From an aff. Roholtiella sp. LEGE 12411 (GTDB lineage: Bacteria > Cyanobacteriota > Cyanobacteriia > Cyanobacteriales > Nostocaceae): a stretch of DNA of 64,000 bases. Below are positions 46,993 through 59,400 of this stretch, in pieces. The notes below the pieces were generated by a model. It saw only the letters and a list, made by a program, of their open reading frames with translations, was not told the origin of the DNA and did no database searches. The number at the start of each line of letters is the position of its first letter. Positions within the stretch are counted from its first letter, which is position 1. Made by a program: the position numbers and the translations under genes. The DNA lies in assembly GCF_015206995.1 (NCBI RefSeq), contig NZ_JADEXR010000011.1, positions 1 to 64,000 on the forward strand, in the 5' to 3' direction.

Positions 46993-49164
46993 ATGGTACA
47001 TTGCTTTGATGAGTCAAAATATTTCACTTTAGTAGACATCTTGCGCTGTAGAGCATTCAATCAGCCTCAAAAAGTAGGTTTTACTTTTCTAGAAGATGGA
47101 GAAACCGAAAAGTCAAGTTTAACCTATCAAGAATTGGATCAACAGGCACGTGCGATCGCTAGCTATATACAATCTGTTGTCCCTACAGGCTCCCGAATTT
47201 TACTACTCTACCCATCTGGTTTAGAATTCATTTCTGCCTTTTTTGGATGCTTGTATGCGGGGGTTATAGCAGTTCCAGCTTACCCTCCTAAGCGAAATCA
47301 AAAGATGTCTAGGTTATTAGCGATCGCCACAAATGCTCAAGCAGCGATCATTCTAACTACCAAAGAATTATTAGTAAATATAGAAAATCGCTTTAGCGAA
47401 AATCCAGAATTAGCGAAACTGCCAGTAATCGCCACAGATAGCATAGCTCTAGAGAAAGCGCAGTCATGGAAAGAACCTTCCTTGAACCAAAATACCCTGG
47501 CTTTTCTTCAGTACACTTCCGGCTCTACAGGTATACCAAAAGGAGTAATGGTCAGTCATGGGAACTTGCTGCATAATGAGCGAATGATACAACACGCCTT
47601 CGGTCATTTTTCAGAAGAAGTGATTGTTGGTTGGCTACCTTTATTCCACGATATGGGACTTGTAGGCAATCTGTTGCAGCCTCTGTGTCTGGGTATGCCA
47701 AGTATTTTGATGTCTCCAGAGGCTTTTTTGATGAAGCCTGTAAAGTGGTTACAGATTATTAGTCGCTACAAAGCAACTACTAGTGGTGGGCCCAATTTTG
47801 CTTATGATTTATGCGTTCGTAAAGTTACCCCTGAACAACGAGCAAATCTTGATTTAAGCAGCTGGAAATTAGCTTTTAATGGTTCAGAGCCTTTACGAGC
47901 GCAGACATTGGAGCAGTTTGCTCGTTCCTTCGCTGATTGTGGTTTTCGCAAACAAGCATTCTATCCTTGCTATGGAATGGCTGAAACAACTCTATTAGTG
48001 TCAGGTGGTTTAAAAACAGACTCTCCTGTTGTTTGCACAGTTCAAGATGCGGCTTTAAAGCAAAACCGGGTCGTGGAAAGTATAGGTGACGAGAAAGAAT
48101 CCAGAAAAATTGTTGGCTGTGGTCAAGTATGGTTAGACCAAAAAGTAGTGATAGTTGACCCAGAAAACTTAACACAATGTCCTCCTGAGCAAGTAGGAGA
48201 AATTTGGTTTTCTAGCCCCAGTGTAGCGCAGGGCTATTGGAACCGAAACGAGGAGACACAACAAACTTTCCAAGCCTATTTGGCAGATACAAACGTTAAC
48301 GACACATTGGCAACATCAAACGCGTCAGGCCCATTTTTACGTACAGGAGATCTAGGCTTCCTACAATGTAACGAGCTGTTTGTGACTGGACGACTAAAAG
48401 ACTTAATTATTATCCGAGGTACAAACCATTATCCTCAAGATATTGAACTGACAATAGAACAAAGCCATTCAGCACTTCGTAGCGGGTGTGGTGCAGCTTT
48501 TGCTATTGAAGTAGATGGAGTGGAAAGACTGGCGATCGCACAAGAAGTAGAGCGAACTTATTTACGTAAGTTAAATGTAGATGAGGTAATTGGAGCTATA
48601 CGGAAATCAGTATCAGAGATCCATGATCTGCAAGTATACGCTGTTTTGCTTCTCAAGCCTGCCAGCATACCGAAAACTTCTAGTGGTAAAATTCAGCGCC
48701 ATGCTTGTCAGGCTGGTTTTGTAGAGGGAAGCCTGGATGTGATAAGTAAGTGGATTGCTAAACCTCAAGAAATCGACTTAGTGCAATTACAGACAGATAT
48801 CGAATTCATCTGGGAACAGGTGCAAAATTCAGTCCAACAATCTGAAGAAGTAGTTGCAATTAACAGCAGTAATAATATTCCTCAGTCTAGCTATATTACA
48901 GAAGAGAAGATTCAAGCTTGGTTGATTTCTCATCTGTCTTCGGAATTGAAAGTAGCAGCAAAAGAAATAGACATTCAGGAATCCTTTGCCTACTACGGTA
49001 TGGATTCAGCAACAGCAGTGAACACAGTTGGTCAATTGATGGATTGGCTAGGCTGTGAACTAGAACCAACTCTTTTTTGGGAATACCCTAACATAGAGTC
49101 TCTAACTAAACACTTAGTAGAACGATACAACTTATTGCTTACAACTTCTCAAGTAGGTTCTTAA
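46993..49164 (+). CDS. Fatty acyl-AMP ligase with C-terminal ACP
   Basis: 723 residues. The adenylation domain is of the FAAL type: LQYTSGSTGIPKGVMVSHGN (P-loop near residue 175), GWLPLFHDMGLVG, FYPCYGMAETTL and DLIIIRGTNHYPQDIE. FAALs have an insertion that favours transfer of the acyl-adenylate to a carrier protein rather than to CoA. Residues 635-715 are an acyl carrier protein with phosphopantetheine Ser672 (YYGMDSATAVN). It starts the cluster by loading a free fatty acid for the downstream ketosynthase. Chain length cannot be read from sequence. Confidence 0.92.
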   Translation: MVHCFDESKYFTLVDILRCRAFNQPQKVGFTFLEDGETEKSSLTYQELDQQARAIASYIQSVVPTGSRILLLYPSGLEFISAFFGCLYAGVIAVPAYPPKRNQKMSRLLAIATNAQAAIILTTKELLVNIENRFSENPELAKLPVIATDSIALEKAQSWKEPSLNQNTLAFLQYTSGSTGIPKGVMVSHGNLLHNERMIQHAFGHFSEEVIVGWLPLFHDMGLVGNLLQPLCLGMPSILMSPEAFLMKPVKWLQIISRYKATTSGGPNFAYDLCVRKVTPEQRANLDLSSWKLAFNGSEPLRAQTLEQFARSFADCGFRKQAFYPCYGMAETTLLVSGGLKTDSPVVCTVQDAALKQNRVVESIGDEKESRKIVGCGQVWLDQKVVIVDPENLTQCPPEQVGEIWFSSPSVAQGYWNRNEETQQTFQAYLADTNVNDTLATSNASGPFLRTGDLGFLQCNELFVTGRLKDLIIIRGTNHYPQDIELTIEQSHSALRSGCGAAFAIEVDGVERLAIAQEVERTYLRKLNVDEVIGAIRKSVSEIHDLQVYAVLLLKPASIPKTSSGKIQRHACQAGFVEGSLDVISKWIAKPQEIDLVQLQTDIEFIWEQVQNSVQQSEEVVAINSSNNIPQSSYITEEKIQAWLISHLSSELKVAAKEIDIQESFAYYGMDSATAVNTVGQLMDWLGCELEPTLFWEYPNIESLTKHLVERYNLLLTTSQVGS

Positions 49165-49177
49165 GGAAATAGTGCAA

Positions 49178-50440
49178 ATGGCGCAAATTACTCCTCGAAA
49201 TAACAAAACTGTTACCCCAAATAGGGACAATAGTTCAGTAGCGACAAAAATTAATTTTAACCCTTTCTTGCCTGAATTTTACCTGAATCCCTATCTAATT
49301 TATCGTCAACTCCAAGCGGAAGATCCTGTTCATTTAAGTTCGATGGGAGCGTGGGTAATTACTGGCTATGCAGATGTAGCCAAAGCTTTGCGCGATCCTC
49401 GACTTAGCTCTAAGCCATCAGAGATTTCCAGCTATTCTCAGCGTCAAGAAGGTAATTCTCTGGTTGCATCTTTTATTAGTGATATTTTGTTTTTCCGCGA
49501 TCCTCCCGACCACACTAGATTAAGAAGGCTTATAGGTAAAGTCTTCAATACTCGTGTAGTAGAAGAAATGCGTCCACGCATTCAACAAATTGTCAATGAG
49601 TTAATAAATCGGATAGAAGAAAAAGGCGATTTGGATATTATTGCTGATTTCGCTAAACCATTACCAGTAACGGTAATCTCTCATATCCTGGGAATACCTC
49701 CTGAAGACCGCTACAAACTGAAGCAATGGTCTCACTGGTTGGGCTATATTTTTGACCCCATGAAAGCGTCAGATGTATCCCAACAACTTACACAGTCAAT
49801 TGTAGAGTTTAGGGAATATTTGACTCAACTGATTGCTAAAAGACGGCAAAAGCCTGAACAAGATTTAATCACCGCTCTTATTCAAGCTAGAGATGAGCAC
49901 GATAAGCTGAGTGAGGAAGAATTGTTAGTGACATGTATGTTATTATTTGCTAGTGGTGAAGAAACCACAGTAAATTTAATTGGCAATGCAGTAATATCTC
50001 TGCTGCGTCACCCAGATCAATTAGCAAAACTGCGGCAAAACCCCTCATTAATTCAAAGTGCAGTTGAAGAGTTTCTAAGATACGAAAGTCCTTTACAAAT
50101 CAGTGGCAGAACAGCAATTGAAGACATAGAAATTGGTGGTAAACTCATCAAAAAAGGCCCACCAGTTTTTCTAATTCTCGGAGCAGCTAACCGAGATCCT
50201 GCTCAGTTTCACAATCCTGACCAGCTTGATATCACTCGTACTAACAACGACCACTTTGCCTTTGGGGATGGGATTCACTATTGTATGGGATCTGCTCTAG
50301 CAAGGACTCAAGGTCAAATTGCCATCAGCGCATTAGTTCAAAAACTACCTAACTTACAACTTCAAACCAACAACCTGGAGTGGCGAGAAAACGTTTTTTT
50401 ACGAGGGTTGAAGACTCTTCCAGTTAGCTTCGGTAATTAA
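49178..50440 (+). CDS. Cytochrome P450
   Basis: 420 residues from the ATG at 49178 (AAGGA about 10 nt upstream; a GTG at 49172 is possible). The soluble bacterial P450 layout is complete: I-helix LLFASGEETTVNL, ExxR in EEFLRYESP, and heme loop FAFGDGIHYCMGSALA with ligand Cys369. It lies 13 nt after the FAAL and 14 nt before the megasynthase, so it belongs to the same transcript. Likely a tailoring hydroxylase of the acyl chain; a separate ferredoxin/reductase would be needed. Confidence 0.93.
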   Translation: MAQITPRNNKTVTPNRDNSSVATKINFNPFLPEFYLNPYLIYRQLQAEDPVHLSSMGAWVITGYADVAKALRDPRLSSKPSEISSYSQRQEGNSLVASFISDILFFRDPPDHTRLRRLIGKVFNTRVVEEMRPRIQQIVNELINRIEEKGDLDIIADFAKPLPVTVISHILGIPPEDRYKLKQWSHWLGYIFDPMKASDVSQQLTQSIVEFREYLTQLIAKRRQKPEQDLITALIQARDEHDKLSEEELLVTCMLLFASGEETTVNLIGNAVISLLRHPDQLAKLRQNPSLIQSAVEEFLRYESPLQISGRTAIEDIEIGGKLIKKGPPVFLILGAANRDPAQFHNPDQLDITRTNNDHFAFGDGIHYCMGSALARTQGQIAISALVQKLPNLQLQTNNLEWRENVFLRGLKTLPVSFGN

Positions 50441-50454
50441 AGTGATATTTAAGG

Positions 50455-53400
50455 ATGAGCAACATGGATAGGGAACCGATCGCAATTATCGGTATAAGTT
50501 GTCGCTTTCCCGGAGCTAAAAATAAAGAAGCTTTTTGGCATTTATTGCGGGAAGGAGTGGATGCTATTACTGAAATACCACCAGAACGTTGGGACGCCAA
50601 TGCTTCCTACGGACAAGATGCAGAAACAGCAGTAAATACTGGTTGGGGCGGGTTCTTGGAGGATCTAGATCAATTTGATCCTCAATTTTTCAAGATTTCT
50701 CCTAGGGAAGCTGTCAGTATTGACCCTCAGCAACGTCTTTTACTAGAGTTAGCTTGGGAAGCTCTAGAAGATGCTGGACAAAAACCAGAGCGTCTGGCAG
50801 GTACAAAAGCTGGTGTATTCATGGGTATCAATGGCTTTGACTACTACACGCTGTTGATGGATAACCCTGCTCATAACATTGATGCCTATGTGGGTACAGG
50901 TAACACTAACTGCATTGCAGCTAACCGCATCTCTTACTTGTTTGATTTCACTGGGCCAAGTCTAGGAATTGATACAGCCTGTTCCTCTTCTCTAGTTGCA
51001 GTTCATCTCGCCTGCCAAAGTATTTGGAATGGAGAATCGAGCCTCGCATTAGCAGGAGGGGTGCGAATTGTTTTATCGCCTTGGATTGCAGTTAGCTTTA
51101 GTAAAGCAGGCTTTATGGCTCCTGACGGTCGTTGTAAAACGTTTGACAGCCGGGCCAATGGCTATGTTCGGAGTGAGGGTGCTGGTGTTGTCCTTCTAAA
51201 ACCTCTTTCCCAAGCTCTAGTTGATGGTGATCCAATCTATGCCGCGATCAGAAGTAGCGTAGTGAATCAGGATGGACGCAGCAATGGTTTAACTGCACCC
51301 AACCCTTGGGCGCAAGAAGCACTGTTACGAGAAGCCTATCGGCAAGCTGGCATTTCTCCCCATCAAGTCCAATACATAGAAGCTCACGGCACAGGTACGC
51401 AACTAGGTGATCCCATAGAAATGAAGGCTCTTGGTAAAGTATTGGCAGAAGGCCGCTCTCCAGACAATGATTGTGTAGTGGGTTCAGTTAAGACTAATAT
51501 TGGACATTTGGAAGCAGCAGCTGGTATTGCTAGTTTAATTAAAGTTGCGCTCTCACTCCAAAATCGCCAAATTCCACCTAGCCTGCATTTCCAACAACCT
51601 AATCCTTACATTCCTTTTGCTAATCTGCCGTTACGCGTACCAAGCACTTTAGAACCATGGCCAGAAACAAAAGATCTAACAATTGCTGGCGTCAGTTCCT
51701 TTAGTTTTGGGGGTACTAACGCTCATATAGTGTTGGAAGCAGTACCTAAAGTTGAGAAAGAACAAGTAGCTGCTGATAGTCTTTGGCACATACTGACTTT
51801 ATCAGCTAAAAGTGAGAAGGCACTACAAGATATAGCTCGGCGCTACCTAGAGTTTTTTGCATTTCATCCTACAGTTTCCTTAGGGGATGTTTGCTTTACA
51901 GCTAGTACAGGACGTTCTCATTTTGAGCATCGCTTGGCGATCGCGGCTGAATCAACTCAGCAATTAATGCAACGACTGGACAGTTTCTGTCAAGGGCAAA
52001 CACCTGTAGGTTTAGCTAGTGGTCATCTTCACAGCAAGCAACGGCGAAAGATTGCTTTTCTGTTTACTGGACAAGGTGCTCAATATGCGAATATGGGGCA
52101 GCAGCTATACAATACCCAACCTACATTTCGCAGAACTTTAGAGCAATGCGATCGCCTGCTGCAACCGTATCTAGAAAAATCGCTGTTGTCGGTTTTATTT
52201 GCAGATTCCCCAGATGCTCAAATCTTAAACCAGACCGCTTATACTCAACCTGCTCTGTTTGCTCTGGAATATGCACTCTTCCAAATGTGGCAATCATGGG
52301 GAATCGTCCCTGACATAGTTATGGGCCACAGCGTCGGAGAGTATGTAGCTGCTTGTGTAGCAGGAGTCTTCAGTCTGGAAGATGGGCTGAAATTCATAGC
52401 TGCACGTGGACAGCAAATGCAAGCTCTACCTCCACTGGGCATGATGGCAGCCATATTTGCAACACAGGAGCAAGTTATAGATGCAATTCTTCCCTATCAA
52501 TCTCAAGTTAGCATTGCAGCTGTTAATGGGCCTAAACATACAGTGATTTCTGGAGAACGAAACTCTGTAGAGTTGGTAATTCAGCAGTTGCAAGCTGAAG
52601 GAATTGAAGTTCGCCCTTTGCAAGTATCTCACGCTTTCCACTCGCCATTAATGAATCCCATGCTCGACCAATTCGAGCAATTAGCTAGTCAATTTCAATA
52701 TCATTACCCACGTATTCCTATTGTTTCTAACCTCACAGGCAATATTCTCACAGAACAAGCAAGTGTTGATGCTACTTATTGGCGACACCATGCCCGTGAA
52801 GCAGTGCAATTTGCCGCCGGTACACAAACTCTGATTGATCAGGGCTACGACCTATTTCTGGAAATAGGGCCTCATCCTGTTCTGTCATCAATGGGTAAGC
52901 GAGGTTTAGAAACAGAAAACACCATTTGGTTGCCTTCAATGCAAAGAGATCAAGATGACTGGTGGTTAATCTTGAACAGTCTCAGTAGATTGTATGCCAG
53001 TGGTATAGAAATAGACTGGATAAGCTTTCATCAAGACTATCAGCCTTCTAAGATCCATTTACCAAATTACCCTTTTCAGCGCAAACGTTATTGGATTGAA
53101 TCTGTTGAAACTATGAATACACCTTTAAAAATGAATAAATCACATTCCAAAGTAACTAATGTACAAAATGATATGCCGCATCAAGTAAATTTTGAAAATG
53201 AGACAAATAGTTCTACTAAAAGAGAAAAAATTAGCTCTGTCTTGTTTCCTTTAATAAGTCGTTGGTTAAATATAAAAAGTCCTTCTCAGTTAGATATTCA
53301 TACTAATTTTTTAGACCTTGGTGCTGACTCAATTAGTCTTCTAGAAGCTGTTAAGAGTTTAGAAAAGACATTTGGACTTAAAGTTGAAATTCGTCAGTTT

Positions 53401-56400
53401 TTTGAAGAATTACAAACTATTGATGGTCTAATTACATACCTTGATCAACATCTCTCCGCAGATTGGGGTGCAAAAGTTGCACCCCAATCAAAATTAAAAA
53501 CTACCGAACAATCTTCAATATCTCAGATTGAACCTATTAATCAACTCTTTCAATCTGTTGAGCAACCAGTTCAACATACTCGACCAACTCCAAGTATAGA
53601 TACAAACTTTGATGACATAACAAAAAAGCAAATGATTCAGTTAAGATCAGAATCGCCACTAACAGGAATTGTCGAGCAACAACTGCACTTAATGTCCCAG
53701 CAGATGGAACTTTTACGCAGCGAGTTTTTACAGCCAAAACAGTTATTAGGAACGGCTACCACATTAGCTGAAGTCGAATCATCTCAGTCTCTATTGGCAT
53801 CTTCAAAAATAACCGATGTTTCTGCTAGTCAAGCTTCACCCCAACCAACAGTTATTCATGTTCAATCTAACGATAAACTGTCTGCGCCTTCTCAATCTAC
53901 TACTTCTTTAGGACGTGGAAGTGATTTAACTCCTGAGCAGCAACTATATTTGGATTCCTTTATTGCTCGGTATACCAATCGTACTACCAGTTCCAAAAAG
54001 GAAAAACAAGCCTATCATCGTGTGTTAGCAGACAGAAGAAATGCTGCTCGATTTCGTCATCTGACTAAGGAGATAATTTATCCCATAGTCGGCAAAGGCT
54101 CACAAGGATCTAAAATTTGGGATTTAGACAGCAACCAATATATTGATCTATCAATGGGGTTTGGAGTACATCTATTTGGTCATTCTTCATCTTTCATTAT
54201 CGATGCTATAGAAGCTCAAATTCAAGAGGGCATTCAAATTGGCCCACAGTCGAGATGGGCAGGTGAGGTAGCTGAACTAATCTGTGAATTAACAGGTATG
54301 GATAGGGCTGCATTCTGTAATACAGGTACAGAAGCAGTTATGATAGCGCTCCGCTTAGCACGTGGTGTCACAGGTCGCTCGAAGATTGCCTTTTTTTCTG
54401 GCTCTTACCACGGGCAGTATGATGGATCTTTACTAGTTTTATCGCAGACCGAAGACGGTAAATCCACTGCTCTGCCGCTGACTGGCATTCCACAATCTTT
54501 AGCGGAAGATACATTGATCCTTAAATATGGTGATCCCCAATCCCTGGAATTGGTTCGGGAACATGCTGGAGAACTGGCAGCTGTAATCGTTGAACCAGTA
54601 CAGAGCGATCACCCAGACGTACAGCCGAAAGAGTTTTTACAAGATTTAAGGGAACTGACTAAAGCTCACAACATTATATTGATTTTTGATGAAGTGATTA
54701 CAGGTTTCCGCCTTCACCTTGGTGGCGCTCAAGCGTGGTACGGTATCAATGCAGATATAGCTACTTATGGAAAAGTCGTAGGTGGCGGGATGCCGATTGG
54801 CATTGTTGCTGGTAGATCTGAGTATATGGATGGAATGGATGGTGGAGCTTGGAATTATAGTGACCAGTCACGTCCTCGCCCTGGAACTATTTTCTACGGA
54901 GGAACCTTCAATAAAAATCCTTTGACCACAGCTGCCGCTCTAGCTGTCCTCAAGTATCTTAAACAGCAAGGACCTGAATTACAACAAAATTTAAATCAGC
55001 GCACTACGAAGTTAGCGGCAAAAATTAATGCTTACTTCCAACAACAGCAAGTGCCTATCCAAATTCTTCATTGTGGATCGCTCTTTCGCTTTGCTCTTGT
55101 GCAGAATTCAACGAGTTCGGCAGCCGTAGATCGGTCGTCGGATCTGAATTTGGAACTAGATTTGTTCCACTATCACATGATTGAAAAAGGAATTTACATT
55201 TGGGAAGGTCGAAATCTGTTCTTGTCTACTTCTCACACTGATGAAGATATTAATTATGTAATTCAGGCTGTGAGGCAGAGTGTCGAGGATATGCGATCAG
55301 GTGGTTTTTTTTTAACTACTCTTGAGTCATCACTGAATGATAAACAACACCTTGAAAGTATAAACAAAACAACTGCTGCTCCTCATCTGAAAGTTGCAGA
55401 TGTCGATCATCAGATACATCAAGAAATAACAACACCAGACAATGAGCTTTCGGCATTGAAAGTCATACCAGTGCCAGAGCAACGACATCTGCCTTTTCCT
55501 CTCACAGATATTCAGCAAGCATATTGGCTGGGACAGAGTAGGGTATTTGAGCTAGGCAATTTGAGAGCGCATACCTACGATGAGTACGAAGTTTACGATT
55601 TGGATACCAACCGATGCCAGCGAGTTTTGCAAAGGTTGATTGAGCGACATGACATGTTACGGGCAATTATTTTGCCAGATGGACAACAGCAAATTTTAGA
55701 GCAAGTTCCAAACTATGAAATTGAGGTTGTTGACTTGCAAGATCAGGAGCCAGAAGTAGTTACATCTCACTTAGAATCTGTACGACAGTATATGATTCAG
55801 CATGGCCCAAGGACTGACGAATGGCCGTTGTTTGAAATTAAAATTCATCGTCTTGATAAACAGTGTTTTAGGGTTCATTTCAGCGTTAGTTTAATGATTT
55901 TAGATGGTATATCAGATGGAATTGCCACACAAGAATTTTGCCAACTGTATCAGCATCCAGATGTCTATCTTCCTGATCTAGAATTATCCTATCGAGACTA
56001 TGTATTAGCACTGAGCAAATTAGAAATTTCTGATACTTATCAACGCTCTTTGGCATATTGGCAAAATCGCCTGTCAACCCTACCCTCTGCTCCAGAATTA
56101 CCTTTGGTCAAAAATACTGCTTCCGTATTACAGTCGCAATTTGTACGCCGAACTGGCAGACTGGAACCAGAAACTTGGCAACAGTTGAAAACTAGAGCTA
56201 CTCGGTTAGGACTAACACCTACAAATGCACTCTGTGCAGTTTATTGTGAAGTGCTAGCGGCTTGGAGCAAAACCCGTGATTTTACTCTCAACATCCTATT
56301 TTTTAATCGTCTGCCTTTGCATCCTCAAGTTTATGATGTAGTGGGGAATTTTAGCTCCACCATTTTGCTGGAAGTAAATTATTCAGAATTTGCGGTTTTT

Positions 56401-59400
56401 GCCACTAGAGCGAAACGTCTGCAAAGCCAATTGTTCAATGACCTAGAACATAGTAATGTCAGTGGTATAAAAGTATTACGCGAACAGAGCCGCACACAAA
56501 CCAAGACTTCCAAAGCCGCGATGCCAATAGTTTTTACCAGCAGTTTGAATTTGAATGCACAGGCTAACGAAACGGTTTGGGTGCCACTATCAGGTAAATT
56601 AATCTGTAACGCCCTGCAAACACCCCAAGTGCAGATTGACCATGAGGTTTCCGAACAAAATGGAGCACTGCTATTCAACTGGGATGTGTTAGAAGAGATA
56701 TTCCCTGCCGGGATGATAGAGGATATGTTTAACGCCTATACTCGTCTTCTCCAGTTTTTAGCTAATGAAGAAGAAGCATGGCAAGAAAAGTCCTTTCAAC
56801 TAACACCAGCAGCACAGATACAACAACGAATGGTTGTTAACGCTACTGATGCACATATAACAGAGACAATGCTGCACACTCTATTTGCAGCCCAAGTACC
56901 TGAGCGATCGCATCAAGCAGCAGTAGTTGCAGCACGCAAGACCTTAACTTATCAGGAATTATATCGCCGCTCTAATCAAGTAGCACGCTGGCTCAGGCAG
57001 TTAGGTGCTCGCCCCAACGTACTGGTGGCTGTAGTGATGGAGAAAGGTTGGGAGCAAGTTGTTGCCGTTTTGGGAGTGCTTCAGTCTGGAGCTGCTTACT
57101 TACCAATCGATCCAGCCCTACCTCAAGAGCGTGTTGAGTATCTTCTTGCACAAAGCGAAGTTGGTTTAGTACTTACTCAATCCTGGCTCAATGAAAAACT
57201 AGAATGGCCCGCAAATATCCAACGACTGTTTGTAGATGGCGAGGATGTGGAAAAATTAGATCCTCAGCCCCTAGAACTAATTCAACAACCAGAAGACCTA
57301 GCCTACGTTATCTTTACATCAGGCTCTACAGGTCTGCCCAAGGGTGTGATGATCGATCATTGTGGTGCAGTGAACACGATTTGTGATGTTACCCAACGCT
57401 TTGGGGTTGGGTCTGAGGATCGAGTTCTGGCCTTATCTTCCTTAAGTTTTGACTTGTCGGTATATGATATTTTTGGCACTCTGTCGGTTGGCGGCACAAT
57501 TATTCTCCCAAATGCCGATGCACTCAGAGATCCTGCCCATTGGACAGAATTGATAGTACGAGAAAAAGTTACAATCTGGAATTCCGTACCTGCTCTGATG
57601 CAGATGCTGATTGATTATGTCTCTAGCCGCAAGGACTTATCAGCCTGTCCTCTACGCCTAGTGCTTTTGAGTGGAGATTGGATCCCAGTAACCCTACCAG
57701 ATCAAATTAAATCTTTATTTAAGGGAGTACAGGTCATTAGCTTAGGAGGTGCTACAGAAGCTTCTATCTGGTCTGTGTTTTATCCCATTGCTACAGTTGA
57801 TCCTACACAACCTAGCATTCCTTATGGCAAACCATTAACCAATCAGCGCTGTCATATCCTGAATGAAAATTTAGAACCATGCCCGATTTGGGTAGTGGGT
57901 ACTCTCTATCTTGAGGGTACTGGCTTGGCAAAAGGTTACTGGCGAGATAAGAAAAAAACTAATGCCCACTTTATTGTTCATCCTCAGACCGGAAAACGTT
58001 TGTACCGCACAGGAGATATTGGGCGCTATCTTCCTGATGGCAATATTGAATTTCTCGGTAGAGAAGATTTCCAAGTAAAGCTCCAGGGCTACCGCATTGA
58101 GTTAGGAGAGATTGAGAGCACACTTAGACAACACCCAGTAATCCGAGATGTATTTGTGACGCTAGTAGGTGAAGTTCATACTAGCAAGCGTTTAGTTGCT
58201 TATGTCCGTGTCGCTCAAAAAACGATCGCAGATGTTAATGAATTACATCACTTTCTAGGACAGAAGTTGCCAGAGTACATGATACCAGCCGTCTTTATTT
58301 TCCTAGAGACTTTTCCACTTACTTCTAACGGCAAGGTAGATCGCAACGCACTGCCAAATCCTGAACAAACGGCAGCTAAACGGCAAAATAATTTTGTAGC
58401 ACCTGACGATCCTGTGCAATTGCAGTTAACACAGATCTGGGAAGAATTGCTGAACGTCCACCCTGTGGGTATTCAAGACAATTTTTTTGAACTAGGAGGT
58501 AATTCTCTTTTAGCTGTGCGTCTTATGACTAAAATTCACAAGCGATATCAACAAGAACTTTCATTATCTACTCTTTTGCAAGGGCCAACTGTAGAACATT
58601 TAGCAGATGTTTTACATCAGCAAACAACATCTCAGCCCTGGTCTTCACTGGTAGAGATTCAGCCTGGTACTTCCAGAAAACCTTTGTTCTTTGTCCACCC
58701 AGTTGGTGGAAATGTGCTTTGCTATGTAGACTTAGCCCGTCATTTGGGAGATGAGCAACCTTTTTATGGTTTGCAATCTGTAGGTCTAAATGGAGAACAG
58801 CAACCTTACACGCGGGTTGAAGATATGGCAGCGCACTATATCCAAGAATTGCGTACCATCCAGCCTCAAGGGCCTTATCTACTAGGAGGTTGGTCAATGG
58901 GAGGTCTTGTAGCTTTTGAAATGGCACAGCAACTACATCAACAGCAGCAGGAAATTGCTGCACTAGTTTTATTAGATAGCCGTGTACCTACTACTACACC
59001 TAATCTGGATGATGCTACACCCTTGACGTTGTTTGCAAGAGATTTAGGCGGATTAGTTGGCAAGAACCTAACAGTATGGCATGACGAGATTCAACACCTC
59101 GAATCAAAAGCAGGATTGCATTACATTTTAGAAAAAGCAATTCAAGCCAATATTTTGCCGTCAGATATTGGGCTAACACAGATGCAACGTCTGCTAGAGC
59201 TTTTTAAAGCCAACACACGCGCTATGTGGAATTACAAACCAGTAGCATATCCAAAGCCAATGGTTCTGATCCGCACAAATGAAGTATTTTCTCCAGATTT
59301 CGATGATTTTGGCGATTCAAGCTGGGGTTGGGATAAGTTTGCTGAGCAGATAACAATCCAGACTGTCTCAGGTAATCACTATACTGTTTTAGCTAAACCT